From: Aerococcus loyolae
Lineage (GTDB): Bacteria > Bacillota > Bacilli > Lactobacillales > Aerococcaceae
Length of the DNA: 64,000 bases
NCBI RefSeq assembly: GCF_002871915.2
Contig: NZ_CP126958.1
Location: forward strand, 930,001 to 994,000
Direction: 5' to 3'
Shown here: positions 16,628 through 28,065 of the stretch, piece after piece
Layout of the letters: every line of letters starts with the position of its first letter
Position numbering within the stretch: position 1 is the first letter of the stretch
Notes under the pieces: model-generated
Databases searched by the model: none
What the model saw: the letters and a program-made list of their open reading frames with translations, nothing else
What the model was told of the DNA's origin: nothing
Position numbers and translations under genes: made by a program

Positions 16628-17434
16628 ATGAATGAATTAGTTCAATTAAAGAATTTAAATAAGGTATTTCAAACACAATCGAGTAAAGCTCATCAAGTCA
16701 TTAAAGATTTAAATCTTTCGATTAAGGATAATGATTTTATCAGTGTTATTGGCAGCAACGGCGCAGGAAAATCAACCATGATGAATCTTATTGCCGGAAC
16801 GATTCCCTTAAGCTCGGGGCAGATTTATTTAGATGACCGTGAAATTTCGAGCTTACCAGCTTATAAACGGGCAAAAATGATTAGCCGGGTCTTCCAAGAC
16901 CCACAAATGGGCACAGCCAAGTCCTTAAGCGTGGAAGAAAACTTAGCCATTGCTTATAAGCGAGGACACAAGCGCAGCTTTCAAACATCTATTACAAAAG
17001 ATATGCGTGAAGAATTCCGTTCTCGTTTAAGCACCTTAGGCATGGGCTTAGAAAACCGCATGCAAGAGCGGGTTAGCTCCTTATCAGGGGGCCAACGTCA
17101 AGTCTTAACTTTACTTATGGCTGTCTTACAAACTCCAAAACTATTACTACTTGACGAACATACGGCTGCCTTAGATCCTCGCACGAGTGCAATGGTAATG
17201 TCTTTAACCCAAGACTTGGTCAGCCAATATCAACTGACTACACTAATGATCACTCATGATATGAATGATGCGCTATCTTATGGCAATCGTTTAATCATGC
17301 TTCATGACGGCCAAGTAGTCGTTGATATCTCTGGAGAAGAGAAAGAAAACTGTAGCATTGACGACTTACTACAACTTTTCCATCATAATGTAGGTGAAAG
17401 CCTTAATAATGATGAGTTATTATTAGCTAACTAA
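16628..17434 (+). CDS. ABC importer ATPase, TrpZ-like (COG1101)
   Basis: ATPase subunit of about 268 residues. Walker A GSNGAGKST near residue 42, Q-loop FQDPQMGT near 90, signature LSGGQRQVL near 152, Walker B LLLLDEHTAALDP near 172, H-loop ITHDM near 208. An upstream ATG at 16604 overlaps the permease stop, but AAAGG at 16614-16618 fits ATG 16628 best (ATG 16622 would be too close). Closes the first TrpXYZ-like operon; close homologue of the ATPase at 57440. Confidence 0.92.
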   Translation: MNELVQLKNLNKVFQTQSSKAHQVIKDLNLSIKDNDFISVIGSNGAGKSTMMNLIAGTIPLSSGQIYLDDREISSLPAYKRAKMISRVFQDPQMGTAKSLSVEENLAIAYKRGHKRSFQTSITKDMREEFRSRLSTLGMGLENRMQERVSSLSGGQRQVLTLLMAVLQTPKLLLLDEHTAALDPRTSAMVMSLTQDLVSQYQLTTLMITHDMNDALSYGNRLIMLHDGQVVVDISGEEKENCSIDDLLQLFHHNVGESLNNDELLLAN

Positions 17435-17454
17435 GTAAAAGCAAATTCTTTTAA

Positions 17455-17468
17455 TGAAAGCGCTTTTT
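17455..17468 (+). promoter_or_regulatory. Candidate cre site upstream of the aldehyde dehydrogenase
   Basis: TGAAAGCGCTTTTT matches the CcpA consensus TGWNANCGNTNWCA at 12 of 14 positions, with a symmetric AAGCGCTT core. It lies just upstream of a -10-like TATACT (17472-17477), so CcpA binding would be expected to repress. Confidence 0.5.
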
Positions 17469-17522
17469 AGGTATACTTAGGTTACGTTTTTAACTGTATT
17501 CTAAGATGAAAGGGAGATAACA

Positions 17523-19004
17523 ATGGATATTAAAGACCTTAAACTTGAAAAGCATTATCAATTGTTAATCAATGGTGAGTGGACTAATGGCAGTGGTCAA
17601 GAGACGATTGAAGATTATAGCCCGGCAAATGGTGAAAAATTAGCTGAAATTACTGATGCCACTGAGGATGATGTTAATCAAGCTGTTGCAGCTGCCCGCC
17701 AAGCCTTTCCTAAATGGGGAAGAACGGCTGTCAAAGAAAGAGCCAAAATTCTTAATCAAATTGCTGATCTTATCGAAGATAACCAAGAGCGTTTGGCTTT
17801 GATTGAAACCATGGATAATGGTAAGCCGATTCGAGAAACCCAAGGAGCTGATATTCCTTTAGCAGCTGATCATTTTCGTTACTTTGCTAGTGTTATCCGT
17901 AGCGAGGAAGATAGTTTTAAAATGCTTGACGACAATACCTTATCCATGGTTTTACGGGAACCGATTGGTGTTGTCGGCCAGATTATTCCTTGGAACTTTC
18001 CCTTTTTAATGGCGGCCTGGAAAATAGCGCCCGCCTTAGCAGCAGGAGATACTATTGTATTAAAACCCTCCTCTTCCACTTCTCTTAGTGTTTTAGAGTT
18101 AGCTAAATTAATCAATGATTTCTTACCCAAGGGTGTTTTAAATATTGTTACTGGGAGTGGTTCAAAGAGTGGGGAATACCTCCAACACCATCCAGATATT
18201 GATAAAATTGCCTTCACTGGGTCAACCTCTGTTGGTCGCCAAGTAGGGATTTCAGCAGCTGAAAATCTCATCCCAGCTACCCTGGAATTAGGTGGAAAAT
18301 CAGCCAATATTTTCTTTGAAGATATGGATATGGAACAAGCCTTAGAAGGAGCTCATTTGGGTATCTTATTCAATCAAGGGGAAGTATGCTCAGCGGGGTC
18401 GCGTATTCTAGTACAAGAATCGATCTATGATGAATTTATCGGTCGCCTAAAAGAAGAATTTAAAAAGGTGAAAGTTGGTTTGCCTTGGGAAAAAGACACC
18501 CAACTTGGTGCCCAAGCTAGTCAAGCTCAACATCAAAAGGTGAGCGAATATATCCAAGTGGCTTTAGATGAAGGAGCTGAAATTATAACTGGTGGTCATT
18601 CAGCTTCAGAAGGAGACCTTGAAAAGGGCTATTACTTTGAACCGACCTTACTTCTAGCAGACAATAGTATGCGGGTGGCTCAAGAAGAAATTTTTGGGCC
18701 CGTTGCTACTGTGATTAAGTTTAAAGATGTCGAAGATGCTATCCGTATTGCTAATGATAGTGACTATGGCTTAGCAGGCGGTGTTTTCACTAAAAACTTA
18801 GATACAGCCTTTAAGGTAGCTCGCGGAGTAAGAACAGGACGAATTTGGATTAATACCTACAATAGCTTTGAAGCTGGGGCACCATTTGGCGGCTATAAAG
18901 ATTCAGGGATAGGCCGAGAAACCCATAAAATGATTCTCAATGCCTATACCCAAGCGAAAAATATCTATATTAATTTAACTGATGGCAGATCGGGAATGTA
19001 TTAA
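17523..19004 (+). CDS. NAD(P)-dependent aldehyde dehydrogenase
   Basis: Soluble enzyme of 493 residues oxidising an aldehyde to a carboxylate. Landmarks: IIPWNFPFLMAAWKIAPALAAG near residue 156 (cofactor fold), FTGSTSVGR near 232, general base Glu near 255 in LELGGKS, and nucleophile Cys289 in GEVCSAGSR. The C-terminal oligomerisation region has PFGGYKDSGIGRE. Closest in style to acetaldehyde or broad-range aldehyde dehydrogenases; the substrate cannot be set from sequence. Monocistronic: own candidate cre and promoter upstream, terminator downstream. ATG with AAAGGGAG upstream. Confidence 0.9.
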   Translation: MDIKDLKLEKHYQLLINGEWTNGSGQETIEDYSPANGEKLAEITDATEDDVNQAVAAARQAFPKWGRTAVKERAKILNQIADLIEDNQERLALIETMDNGKPIRETQGADIPLAADHFRYFASVIRSEEDSFKMLDDNTLSMVLREPIGVVGQIIPWNFPFLMAAWKIAPALAAGDTIVLKPSSSTSLSVLELAKLINDFLPKGVLNIVTGSGSKSGEYLQHHPDIDKIAFTGSTSVGRQVGISAAENLIPATLELGGKSANIFFEDMDMEQALEGAHLGILFNQGEVCSAGSRILVQESIYDEFIGRLKEEFKKVKVGLPWEKDTQLGAQASQAQHQKVSEYIQVALDEGAEIITGGHSASEGDLEKGYYFEPTLLLADNSMRVAQEEIFGPVATVIKFKDVEDAIRIANDSDYGLAGGVFTKNLDTAFKVARGVRTGRIWINTYNSFEAGAPFGGYKDSGIGRETHKMILNAYTQAKNIYINLTDGRSGMY

Positions 19005-19062
19005 TCATTGGCTCAGTAGACCTATGTAGAGCTAGTAAAGCTAATTAAAGAGTAAACCAATA

Positions 19063-19126
19063 AAGACTAGAAAATGCTACTTCACTTGCTTAAAGAGACA
19101 AGGCCTAGCATTTCTAGTCTTTTTTC
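19063..19126 (+). terminator. Terminator after the aldehyde dehydrogenase
   Basis: AGACTAG (19064-19070) with CTAGTCT (19114-19120) and AAATGCTA (19072-19079) with TAGCATTT (19106-19113): 15 bp with one bulged A and a 26-base loop, then TTTTTT. Confidence 0.8.
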
Positions 19127-19169
19127 TTTGCATCTTAAAGGTGAAATGTCCCTAAGCCTCTAGAAAATT

Positions 19170-19178
19170 TGATATAAT
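19170..19178 (+). promoter_or_regulatory. Extended -10 promoter of recQ
   Basis: TGATATAAT: consensus -10 TATAAT (19173-19178) with a TGn extension. No good -35 is seen 17 bases upstream, as is usual for extended -10 promoters. Confidence 0.55.
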
Positions 19179-19207
19179 AAAAAGACGTGATGGAGAGGGA
19201 GGTTTCT

Positions 19208-20998
19208 ATGCTAATTGAGCATGCTTTGGAAAAATATTTTGGCTATAAAACGTTTCGCCCCGGACAAAAGGAACTCATTGAGAGTATTCTAGCTGGTCGC
19301 GATTGTTTGGGAATTTTACCCACCGGCGGAGGCAAATCAATTTGCTATCAATTACCTGCTTTAATTTTACCTGGTATAACTTTAGTAATCTCACCTTTAA
19401 TCTCATTAATGAAGGACCAAGTAGATAGTCTTAATGAACATGGAATTCATAGTGCCTATCTCAACTCCAGTCTATCCAGTGAAGATTATTTTGCTGTCTT
19501 GGATAGGATTAATTCTGGACAAGTCAAGCTGATTTATGTATCACCAGAAAGGTTAAAGAGCGAGTCTTTTCTACAATTAGTGAATGACTTACCCTTAGAT
19601 CAAATAGCCATTGATGAAGCCCACTGTGTTTCCCAATGGGGACACGACTTTAGAGCCTCTTACCGAGAGATTGCTCACTTTATTGATCAATTAAGTGAGC
19701 GGCCGGTCGTTTCTGCCTTTACAGCGACAGCTACCAATCGGGTTCAAGAGGATATTATTCATCAATTGTCTCTTGAAAACCCCTATGTCCTCATTAATTC
19801 CTTTGACCGACCTAATCTTAGTTTTGAAGTAATGGAACCAGAATCAAAGAAGAAGGCTTTAATTGACTTAATAGATAAAGAGGAAGCAGCTATCATTTAT
19901 GCTTCTTCCCGAAAAACTGTCGATCGCTTGAGTGAATGGTTAAGTGGCCAAGGCCTGCCGGTTAGCGCTTATCATGCGGGAATGAGCTCAGCAGACCGTA
20001 TGGCTTCGCAAAATGACTTTATCTATGAGCGTACTAATATCATTGTAGCAACCAATGCTTTTGGGATGGGAATTGATAAACCTGATGTTCGGCGGGTGAT
20101 CCATTATAACTTGCCCACTAATTTAGAGAGTTACTACCAAGAAGCAGGTCGGGCAGGCAGAGACGGCTTACCGGCTAGAGCCATTCTTCTCTACAGCCCC
20201 AAGGATATCTTGACCGCAAAATTTTTAATTAGTCAAAGCAATGATCCCACTAGTGAAGGTCGCTTAAATGATATGATTAATTATGCAACGACCTCTTCCT
20301 GCTTGAGACAACACATTTTAGCCTACTTCGGCCAGGAAGCTCCTGACCATTGTCAAAATTGCTCCAATTGTTTACAGCAAGTCAAAAAGGTTGATGTCAG
20401 CCGAGAAGGACAAATGATCCTCTCTTGTATTGTTAGAATGGCCTATCCTTATGGCATGACCCTCGTCACAGATGTCTTAAAAGGTAAAAAACTCCAAAAA
20501 ATTAAAGAGAAACATTTTGACCAATTATCAACCTATGCTTTGTTAAAAGATATGAATGAGCAAACGATTAAGAATATTATTTCTCAATTAATTTCTGAAG
20601 GGGCCTTGGCGGTTAATGAATATAAGGGACTTAGCCTTACAGAAAAGGCGCTCCCAATTCTTAAAGGAAATAAGTCCCTTTATATTAAAGAATCTGCCTA
20701 TATTCGATCAGAAAACAAAACGAAGACTAGTCAGGAAGCTCAATCACTGACTGATCATTTATCGCCAGAAGATGAAGAATTATTTGAAGCACTTCGTGAA
20801 TTACGCTATAGTTTAGCTAGTGAAGAAAATGTTCCTGCCTATATTATTTTTAATAACCAGAGTCTCCTTGATATGGTGGAAATAAAACCTAAGAATTATC
20901 ATGAATTTCTTGATGTTAGCGGAGTAGGTCCAGTAAAGGCAGATAAATATGCAGATGACTTCTGTCAGTTAATCGAAGATTTTGTAAGTATTAAATAA
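19208..20998 (+). CDS. recQ: ATP-dependent DNA helicase RecQ
   Basis: 3'-5' helicase in recombination repair, 596 residues from this start. Helicase motif I LPTGGGKS near residue 38, DEAHCVSQWGHDFR (DEAH box and aromatic-rich loop) near 138, motif VI QEAGRAGRDG near 315. RQC zinc cluster Cys residues near 363-388 (HCQNCSNC), winged helix, and a C-terminal HRDC domain. GTG 19187 and ATG 19190 are upstream in frame, but AGGGAGG at 19196-19202 points to ATG 19208. Starts the recQ-truB-ribF cluster. Confidence 0.95.
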   Translation: MLIEHALEKYFGYKTFRPGQKELIESILAGRDCLGILPTGGGKSICYQLPALILPGITLVISPLISLMKDQVDSLNEHGIHSAYLNSSLSSEDYFAVLDRINSGQVKLIYVSPERLKSESFLQLVNDLPLDQIAIDEAHCVSQWGHDFRASYREIAHFIDQLSERPVVSAFTATATNRVQEDIIHQLSLENPYVLINSFDRPNLSFEVMEPESKKKALIDLIDKEEAAIIYASSRKTVDRLSEWLSGQGLPVSAYHAGMSSADRMASQNDFIYERTNIIVATNAFGMGIDKPDVRRVIHYNLPTNLESYYQEAGRAGRDGLPARAILLYSPKDILTAKFLISQSNDPTSEGRLNDMINYATTSSCLRQHILAYFGQEAPDHCQNCSNCLQQVKKVDVSREGQMILSCIVRMAYPYGMTLVTDVLKGKKLQKIKEKHFDQLSTYALLKDMNEQTIKNIISQLISEGALAVNEYKGLSLTEKALPILKGNKSLYIKESAYIRSENKTKTSQEAQSLTDHLSPEDEELFEALRELRYSLASEENVPAYIIFNNQSLLDMVEIKPKNYHEFLDVSGVGPVKADKYADDFCQLIEDFVSIK

Positions 20999-21012
20999 TA
21001 GGAGGTGAAGCC

Positions 21013-21924
21013 ATGGATGGCATAATTCCTTTATGGAAGGAAAGAGGGATGACTAGTCACGATTGTGTCAATGCCTTACGTAAATTGTTAAAAACAAGAC
21101 GGGTGGGCCACACCGGTACCTTGGATCCCAATGTGAGTGGCGTATTGCCAATTTGTGTGAATAAGGCGACAAAAATGGCTAATTGGATCACTGATAAGCA
21201 AAAGGTCTATCAAGGAGAAATTACCCTAGGCTTTCAAACAGAAACAGAAGATTTGGACGGAAAAATTGTTCGCCAAACGCCTGTGAAAGAAGCTGTCGAT
21301 GGTCAGCTTATTCAAAAAGCTATGAATAGCATGATAGGTACAATTACTCAGGTTCCACCCATGTATTCTGCTGTTAAGGTTAACGGCCGAAAGTTATATG
21401 ACTATGCCCGCCATGGTGAGAAGGTGGACCGCCCGAAAAGGCAGGTTAATGTCTATGAATTTGACCTTCTAAAGCCCTGCCGATACGATCAAGACCAGCA
21501 AGTGCAAAGTTTTAATTTCCGTGTTCGTTGTGGCAAGGGAACCTATGTGAGGACCCTTGCTTCGGACTTAGGAGAGGCACTAGGCTATGCTGCGACTATG
21601 ACCGACCTTAGTCGGATAGCCTCAAGCCCCTTTACCCAATCACAATGCTTTACTTTATCTGAAATTGAAGAACAAATTAGTCAAGGAAAAAAAGATTTTA
21701 TTTTTCCTATCGATTTTTTGATCCAAGACTTAGCTCATATTGAGATTAGTGGCAAATTAGAAAAACTCGTCAGCAACGGGGCGGTTTTAAATAAAAATAA
21801 TTTGGCCGAAGAATATCGAGACCAATTGCCGGTAGCTTTTTATGGCCAGCAAGGACTTATGGCTATTTATGGACAACATCCCAGTGATGAAGAACAAATG
21901 AAACCGTTAAAAATGCTGATATAA
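21013..21924 (+). CDS. truB: tRNA pseudouridine(55) synthase TruB
   Basis: Makes pseudouridine 55 in the T-loop of tRNAs. 303 residues; the family start DGIIPLWKERGMTSHDCVNALRK and the catalytic Asp in HTGTLDPNVSGVLP near residue 39 are present, with YSAVKVNGRKLYDYAR near 118 and GTYVRTLASDLG near 177. RBS AGGAGGTGA sits between recQ and this gene (14 bases). truB next to ribF is the normal Firmicutes order. Confidence 0.96.
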   Translation: MDGIIPLWKERGMTSHDCVNALRKLLKTRRVGHTGTLDPNVSGVLPICVNKATKMANWITDKQKVYQGEITLGFQTETEDLDGKIVRQTPVKEAVDGQLIQKAMNSMIGTITQVPPMYSAVKVNGRKLYDYARHGEKVDRPKRQVNVYEFDLLKPCRYDQDQQVQSFNFRVRCGKGTYVRTLASDLGEALGYAATMTDLSRIASSPFTQSQCFTLSEIEEQISQGKKDFIFPIDFLIQDLAHIEISGKLEKLVSNGAVLNKNNLAEEYRDQLPVAFYGQQGLMAIYGQHPSDEEQMKPLKMLI

Positions 21925-21951
21925 CTGATGACTTTAACAATGAGGTGTCTT

Positions 21952-22908
21952 ATGCAAGTAATAACCATTCATCATCCCATAGACCAGAATCTTAAAAATA
22001 ATGAGGGTATCGTTTTAGCTTTGGGTTTTTTTGATGGTGTCCATCGTGGCCATCAAGCAGTGATTAAAGCTGCAAGGAAGGAAGCTTTCAAACGCAAGCT
22101 TCCATTAGCGGTAATGACATTTAATATTTCACCTTTAATTGTTAATCAAGACCTTCACCCTAATCAAATGAAATACCTGACGCAAAATCAAGAAAAGATG
22201 CTTTTACTTGAGTCATTTGGGGTAGATCGGGTTTACTTAGTTGATTATACCAGTGCCTTTTCTAATCAAAGTCCCAAAGCTTTCGTTGATAATTATCTGG
22301 TTGGTTTAAATGCTAAGGTAGTTGTTGCGGGCTTTGACTATACCTATGGGGCTAAAGCCATAGCCAATATGAAAAACTTGCCAGACTATGCCGAAGATCG
22401 CTTCAAAATTATTGAAGTTCCAGTATTGAATGAAAATAATAATAAAATTGCTTCCAAACAGATTCGCAAGGAACTGACCGAGGGATCGCTGGAAGAAGCT
22501 AACCAGGCTCTGGGCTACCCTTATTTCTTCCGTGGTTTAGTTATTAATGGCTTTAAACGTGGTCGTACCCTAGGCTTTCCAACGGCTAATATCTATACCC
22601 AGGCCAGCACTTTAATTCCCAAAGTTGGTGTTTATTTGGTTCAATGTCAGATCAACCATCAGCTATTCTGGGGAATGGCTTCCATTGGATATAATGTCAC
22701 TTTTGGCGATGATAATGACAAAACCATTGAAATTAACTTGTTTGATTTTGAGTCAGAAATTTATGGTGAAGAAATGCTGGTATTTTGGTACGAATATTTA
22801 CGGGGGGAAAAGAAATTCTCTAGTGTAGAGGCTATGGTGGAACAGTTGAATCAAGATAAAAGTGACTGTTTAAGTCGCCTTCAAAAATATGAAAATTATC
22901 AAAATTAA
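21952..22908 (+). CDS. ribF: Bifunctional riboflavin kinase / FAD synthetase
   Basis: Converts riboflavin to FMN and FMN to FAD. 318 residues from this start. N-terminal nucleotidyltransferase with LGFFDGVHRGHQ near residue 23 and ASKQIRKEL near 167; C-terminal flavokinase with GRTLGFPTANI near 205 and a C-terminal helix. An in-frame ATG at 21928 lies 3 bases after truB, but GAGGTG at 21942-21947 makes ATG 21952 (MQVITIHHP) the likely start. A terminator follows at once. Confidence 0.94.
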   Translation: MQVITIHHPIDQNLKNNEGIVLALGFFDGVHRGHQAVIKAARKEAFKRKLPLAVMTFNISPLIVNQDLHPNQMKYLTQNQEKMLLLESFGVDRVYLVDYTSAFSNQSPKAFVDNYLVGLNAKVVVAGFDYTYGAKAIANMKNLPDYAEDRFKIIEVPVLNENNNKIASKQIRKELTEGSLEEANQALGYPYFFRGLVINGFKRGRTLGFPTANIYTQASTLIPKVGVYLVQCQINHQLFWGMASIGYNVTFGDDNDKTIEINLFDFESEIYGEEMLVFWYEYLRGEKKFSSVEAMVEQLNQDKSDCLSRLQKYENYQN

Positions 22909-22915
22909 ATTCTCT

Positions 22916-22947
22916 AAAAAGTTGGTGTCGATTTGCCAACTTTTTTA
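22916..22947 (+). terminator. Intrinsic terminator after ribF
   Basis: AAAAAGTTGG (22916-22925) pairs with CCAACTTTTT (22936-22945), ten-base loop, T-run. The rest of the gap to 23120 shows no gene or recognisable RNA; it holds one CtsR-like half site AGGTCAAA at 23081-23088. Confidence 0.88.
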
Positions 22948-23127
22948 TTTTGCCATTTTTTTGTATGAGACTAGGGAACGATCCAAGCTAAACTTTGAGT
23001 CGCTAGTAAGTCATTACTGCCAGCTGTTATTACTAGCTAAGGGTTATCTCTTAACTATATCTACGAAATCGTTTTGCTAAAGGTCAAAATAGGAATTGGA
23101 ATGACTAGGAATTTCTTTGAAAAATAG

Positions 23128-23167
23128 TTTGACTTTTATTGACATATGCACTGAACCATGTTAGTAT
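23128..23167 (+). promoter_or_regulatory. Heat-shock operon promoter with candidate CtsR box
   Basis: -35 TTGACA (23139-23144), 17-base spacer, -10 TAGTAT (23162-23167). Over the -35, TTTGACT-TTT-ATTGACA (23128-23144) matches the reverse of the CtsR consensus (heptads GGTCAAA/AGTCAAA spaced by three) with two mismatches. With the CIRCE downstream this suggests dual CtsR and HrcA control, known in staphylococci and streptococci. Confidence 0.6.
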
Positions 23168-23176
23168 ATAGATATG

Positions 23177-23203
23177 TTAGCAGAAGGAGCTGTCAAGTGC
23201 TAA
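23177..23203 (+). promoter_or_regulatory. CIRCE operator (degenerate left arm)
   Basis: TTAGCAGAA, nine-base spacer, AAGTGCTAA, compared with consensus TTAGCACTC-N9-GAGTGCTAA. The right arm is nearly perfect; the left arm has lost its inner three bases. It lies between the promoter and hrcA, the normal site for HrcA binding. Confidence 0.85.
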
Positions 23204-23216
23204 AAGAGGTGATAAG

Positions 23217-24287
23217 ATGTTAAGTAAAAGACAAATTATTGTTTTAAAAGCGATTATTGACGCCTATAGTCAAAGTGAAGAACCGATTGGCTCTAAATCG
23301 ATTCTAAAACTGACTGGCCTTGAGGCAAGTTCTGCAACTATTAGAAATGATATGGCAAAACTTGAAAAACTTGATTTGATTAAAAAGATGCACTCTTCTT
23401 CCGGAAGAGTGCCCACTGAAGCCGGCTATCGTTTCTACATTAATTATATTCTTCCCAAGAACGGTGGAATTATCGATAGTGGATTAAGTGAAGCGGAAAA
23501 TGAAAAGGTGAGTGAAATATTTCAATCACCTTACTTGGCTTTAGATGAAATTGTCAATCGCTCAACTGAACTTTTAGCTGAGCTAACTAACTATGTGGCG
23601 ATTTCCTTAGGACCTGACGCTTACCATTATCACTTAGCAGGATTTCGCTTTGTACCGGTAACTAGTCGGCAAGTGATGCTTGTCTTAGTGACAGAAGAAG
23701 GAACAGTGGAAACGCAAATCTATCGTTTGCCAGACAGTGTATCTATGGAAGCTTTAGAGGATATGGCAAATATTATTAACCGTGATTTAATAGGTTTAAG
23801 TCTTCCTAGCGTCCTTGTACGCCTTAAAAGTAACTATATGTCCTATTTCGATGAATCAATTCGACGCTTACTTTATGAAGGAAGTATGATAGAAGATTTA
23901 CTAAAAAAAATGGATGCTTCACGCGTCTTTGTTAAAGGTAAGGCAAATCTTTATAACCATCTCTATCAAAGTGATGCTTATCAACAGGTAGAGAATTTAA
24001 ATCGCCTATTTGCTAATCCTAACTTATTAGATACACTCATTGATCCGGGTGATCAAGGGATTCAAGTGAAGGTAGGTAAGGACATGCAGGCTGATGGCCT
24101 CAATCATTTATCTATTATGGCTACCAATTTTGTTGGCGGTAATAATGATCAACAAACGATTTCTGTGGCTATTCTCGGCCCAGAAAATATGTCTTACCTG
24201 CGCATGGCTCAACTATTTCAAGGTGTGAGACTACAACTCAATCACTATATCGATTCATATTATAAAAATGATAAAGAGGAGGGGTAA
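23217..24287 (+). CDS. hrcA: Heat-inducible transcription repressor HrcA
   Basis: Repressor of the dnaK operon that binds CIRCE and is kept active by GroE chaperonins. N-terminal winged-helix SKRQIIVLKAIIDAYSQSEEPIGSK with SSATIRNDMAKLEKLDLI near residue 40 and SGRVPTEAGYRFYI near 61, then a GAF-like dimer domain. 356 residues, normal. AAGAGGTGAT lies directly before ATG 23217. First gene of hrcA-grpE-dnaK-dnaJ and so autoregulated through the CIRCE just upstream. Confidence 0.97.
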   Translation: MLSKRQIIVLKAIIDAYSQSEEPIGSKSILKLTGLEASSATIRNDMAKLEKLDLIKKMHSSSGRVPTEAGYRFYINYILPKNGGIIDSGLSEAENEKVSEIFQSPYLALDEIVNRSTELLAELTNYVAISLGPDAYHYHLAGFRFVPVTSRQVMLVLVTEEGTVETQIYRLPDSVSMEALEDMANIINRDLIGLSLPSVLVRLKSNYMSYFDESIRRLLYEGSMIEDLLKKMDASRVFVKGKANLYNHLYQSDAYQQVENLNRLFANPNLLDTLIDPGDQGIQVKVGKDMQADGLNHLSIMATNFVGGNNDQQTISVAILGPENMSYLRMAQLFQGVRLQLNHYIDSYYKNDKEEG

Positions 24288-24291
24288 ACAG

Positions 24292-24954
24292 ATGAGCAAA
24301 GTTCATGATAAGAACAATCAGGATGTTGACCCAGAAAATATACACGAAGATGAAAAGTCAGTCCAGGATAAAGACAAGGCTCAAGATTTGGAACAAAATC
24401 AAAATAATAAAGCTGATAAGGATAATGAGTTAGAAAACCTGGCTGATGATGAGAAAAATAAAACCGCAGAAGAAGATAAAGAAGTCCATGAGAATGAAAA
24501 AGATAGTGAACTTCAAAGTATAAAGAAAGAACTTGAAGAAAAAAATGATCAAATTCTTCGTTTATCTGCGGAAATTAAGAATATTCAAAGAAGAAATAAT
24601 AAGGAAAGACAAGATGCTGCTAAGTACCGTTCCCAACATTTAGCTGAAAAACTCTTAGGTGCAGTTGATAACTTAGAACGGGCCTTGACTATTGAAGCAG
24701 ATGATGAAGCAAGTCGCAGTATGAAACGCGGCATTGAAATGGTATTGGAAAGTATTCAAAGTGCCTTTAATGATGAAGAAATTAAAACGATTGATCCTAA
24801 AGGCGAAAAATTTGATCCTAACTTCCACCAATCCGTTTCATCTGTTCCTGCTAATGACGGTCAAGAATCAGATACTATAGTTGAAGTTTATCAAAAAGGC
24901 TATGTCATCAAGGACCGTGTCTTAAGACCAGCTATGGTAGTCGTTGCACAATAA
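24292..24954 (+). CDS. grpE: Nucleotide exchange factor GrpE
   Basis: Releases ADP from DnaK. 220 residues from this start. The first 75 residues are highly charged and disordered (Asp/Glu/Lys/Asn-rich), longer than in many relatives, followed by the long coiled coil (about 76-130) and the beta-wing domain with RPAMVVVAQ at the C-terminus. ATG 24268 is in frame but AGGAGGGG at 24276-24283 sets the start at 24292, five bases after the hrcA stop. Confidence 0.95.
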   Translation: MSKVHDKNNQDVDPENIHEDEKSVQDKDKAQDLEQNQNNKADKDNELENLADDEKNKTAEEDKEVHENEKDSELQSIKKELEEKNDQILRLSAEIKNIQRRNNKERQDAAKYRSQHLAEKLLGAVDNLERALTIEADDEASRSMKRGIEMVLESIQSAFNDEEIKTIDPKGEKFDPNFHQSVSSVPANDGQESDTIVEVYQKGYVIKDRVLRPAMVVVAQ

Positions 24955-24972
24955 TAAAAAAGGAGATAATAA

Positions 24973-26793
<1,821 letters not shown>

Positions 26794-26808
26794 TCGACTA
26801 TAGTAGTC

Positions 26809-26834
26809 TTGTCCCTGTCTTAAGGCAGGGACAA
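26809..26834 (+). promoter_or_regulatory. Stable hairpin between dnaK and dnaJ
   Basis: TTGTCCCTG (26809-26817) pairs with CAGGGACAA (26826-26834), 9 bp, without a T-run. It is more likely an mRNA processing or stabilising hairpin than a terminator, and may lower dnaJ expression relative to dnaK. Confidence 0.55.
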
Positions 26835-26864
26835 ACTATTGTATCGAGGATAAGGGGGTAAAAT

Positions 26865-28025
26865 ATGGCTAAAGGAGATTACTATGACATTTTAGGTGTC
26901 AGTAAAGACGCCAGCCAGAAAGATATCAAGCGTGCTTACCGTAAACTAGCAAAAAAATACCATCCTGACTTAAACCATGATCCCGGTGCTGAAGAAAAAT
27001 ATAAAGAAGTGACGGAAGCTTATGAAGTTTTAAGTGATGAAAACAAACGGAAACAATACGATCAGTTTGGTCATGCTGGTGCGAATGGCGGTTTTGGTGG
27101 CTTTGGCAATGGAAGCTATCAATCCTATTCAGGTCAAGGTTTCTCTGGCTTTGAAGATATCTTCGATCAATTCTTTGGTGGTCAAGGCGGCTTCGGTGGC
27201 TTTGGTTCGTCTACTAGTCAACGGTCTAGGACTGCACCTCGCCGTGGGGATGACTTACAATACACCATGGATTTAAGCTTTGAAGAAGCTATCTTTGGTA
27301 AAGAAGAAACGATTTCCTATAAACGCGAAGAAGCCTGCCAGGTTTGTGAAGGCTCTGGCGCTAAACCGGGAACATCGAAGAAAACTTGTCCAACCTGTAA
27401 TGGCCAAGGGGTAGTTCAACAAGTAAGAAATACGCCATTTGGACAAATGGCTAGCCAAACTACCTGTAGCCAATGTCAAGGTGAAGGTAAGATTATCGAA
27501 GACCCATGTACTAATTGCCAAGGAAGTGGTCGAGAAGATAAGACCCATACGGTTAAAGTGAAAGTTCCAGCCGGTGTCGAAGATGGTCAATCAATTCGTC
27601 TTTCCGGCCAAGGTTCAGCTGGCTATAACAAAGGCCCTGCCGGTGACCTCTATGTGGTCTTTCGGGTAGCTAAAAGCAATATTTTCCAACGGAAAGGGTC
27701 GCAAATCAGTATTGACTTGCCTCTAAACTTTGCCCAAGCCGCTCTGGGAGATGAAGTTGAGGTTCCAACCGTTCACGGTAAAGTAAACCTCAAAATTCCT
27801 GCTGGTACACAAAGTGGTGATACTATTCGTTTACGTGGCAAAGGCGCCCCAGTATTAAACCGTGACCGCAACGGGGACCAATTGGTCAATATTAAGATCA
27901 TTACACCTAAACATCTCAATGACAAACAAAAGGCCGCTCTTCGAGACTATGCAAAGGCGTCAGGAAATAATGTCACTGAAGAAGAGAAGAATTTCTTTGA
28001 TAAAATTAAGGATGCCTTTTCATAA
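26865..28025 (+). CDS. dnaJ: Chaperone DnaJ (Hsp40)
   Basis: DnaK co-chaperone, 386 residues. J domain with HPD (KKYHPDLN near residue 32), Gly/Phe-rich linker about 75-125, zinc-binding domain with four CxxCxGxG-type repeats near 150-215 ([32 protein letters not shown]), then two C-terminal barrels and a dimerisation tail. Preceded by AAGGGGGT. Last gene of the operon. Confidence 0.97.
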   Translation: MAKGDYYDILGVSKDASQKDIKRAYRKLAKKYHPDLNHDPGAEEKYKEVTEAYEVLSDENKRKQYDQFGHAGANGGFGGFGNGSYQSYSGQGFSGFEDIFDQFFGGQGGFGGFGSSTSQRSRTAPRRGDDLQYTMDLSFEEAIFGKEETISYKREEACQVCEGSGAKPGTSKKTCPTCNGQGVVQQVRNTPFGQMASQTTCSQCQGEGKIIEDPCTNCQGSGREDKTHTVKVKVPAGVEDGQSIRLSGQGSAGYNKGPAGDLYVVFRVAKSNIFQRKGSQISIDLPLNFAQAALGDEVEVPTVHGKVNLKIPAGTQSGDTIRLRGKGAPVLNRDRNGDQLVNIKIITPKHLNDKQKAALRDYAKASGNNVTEEEKNFFDKIKDAFS

Positions 28026-28065
28026 GCAAAATAAGGTTGAATTTTTTTAACTGATTCTAACCATC

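Noticed and set aside
22889..23080. 63-codon ORF after ribF
   Set aside because: It runs through the ribF terminator hairpin, has no convincing RBS and no recognisable protein features.
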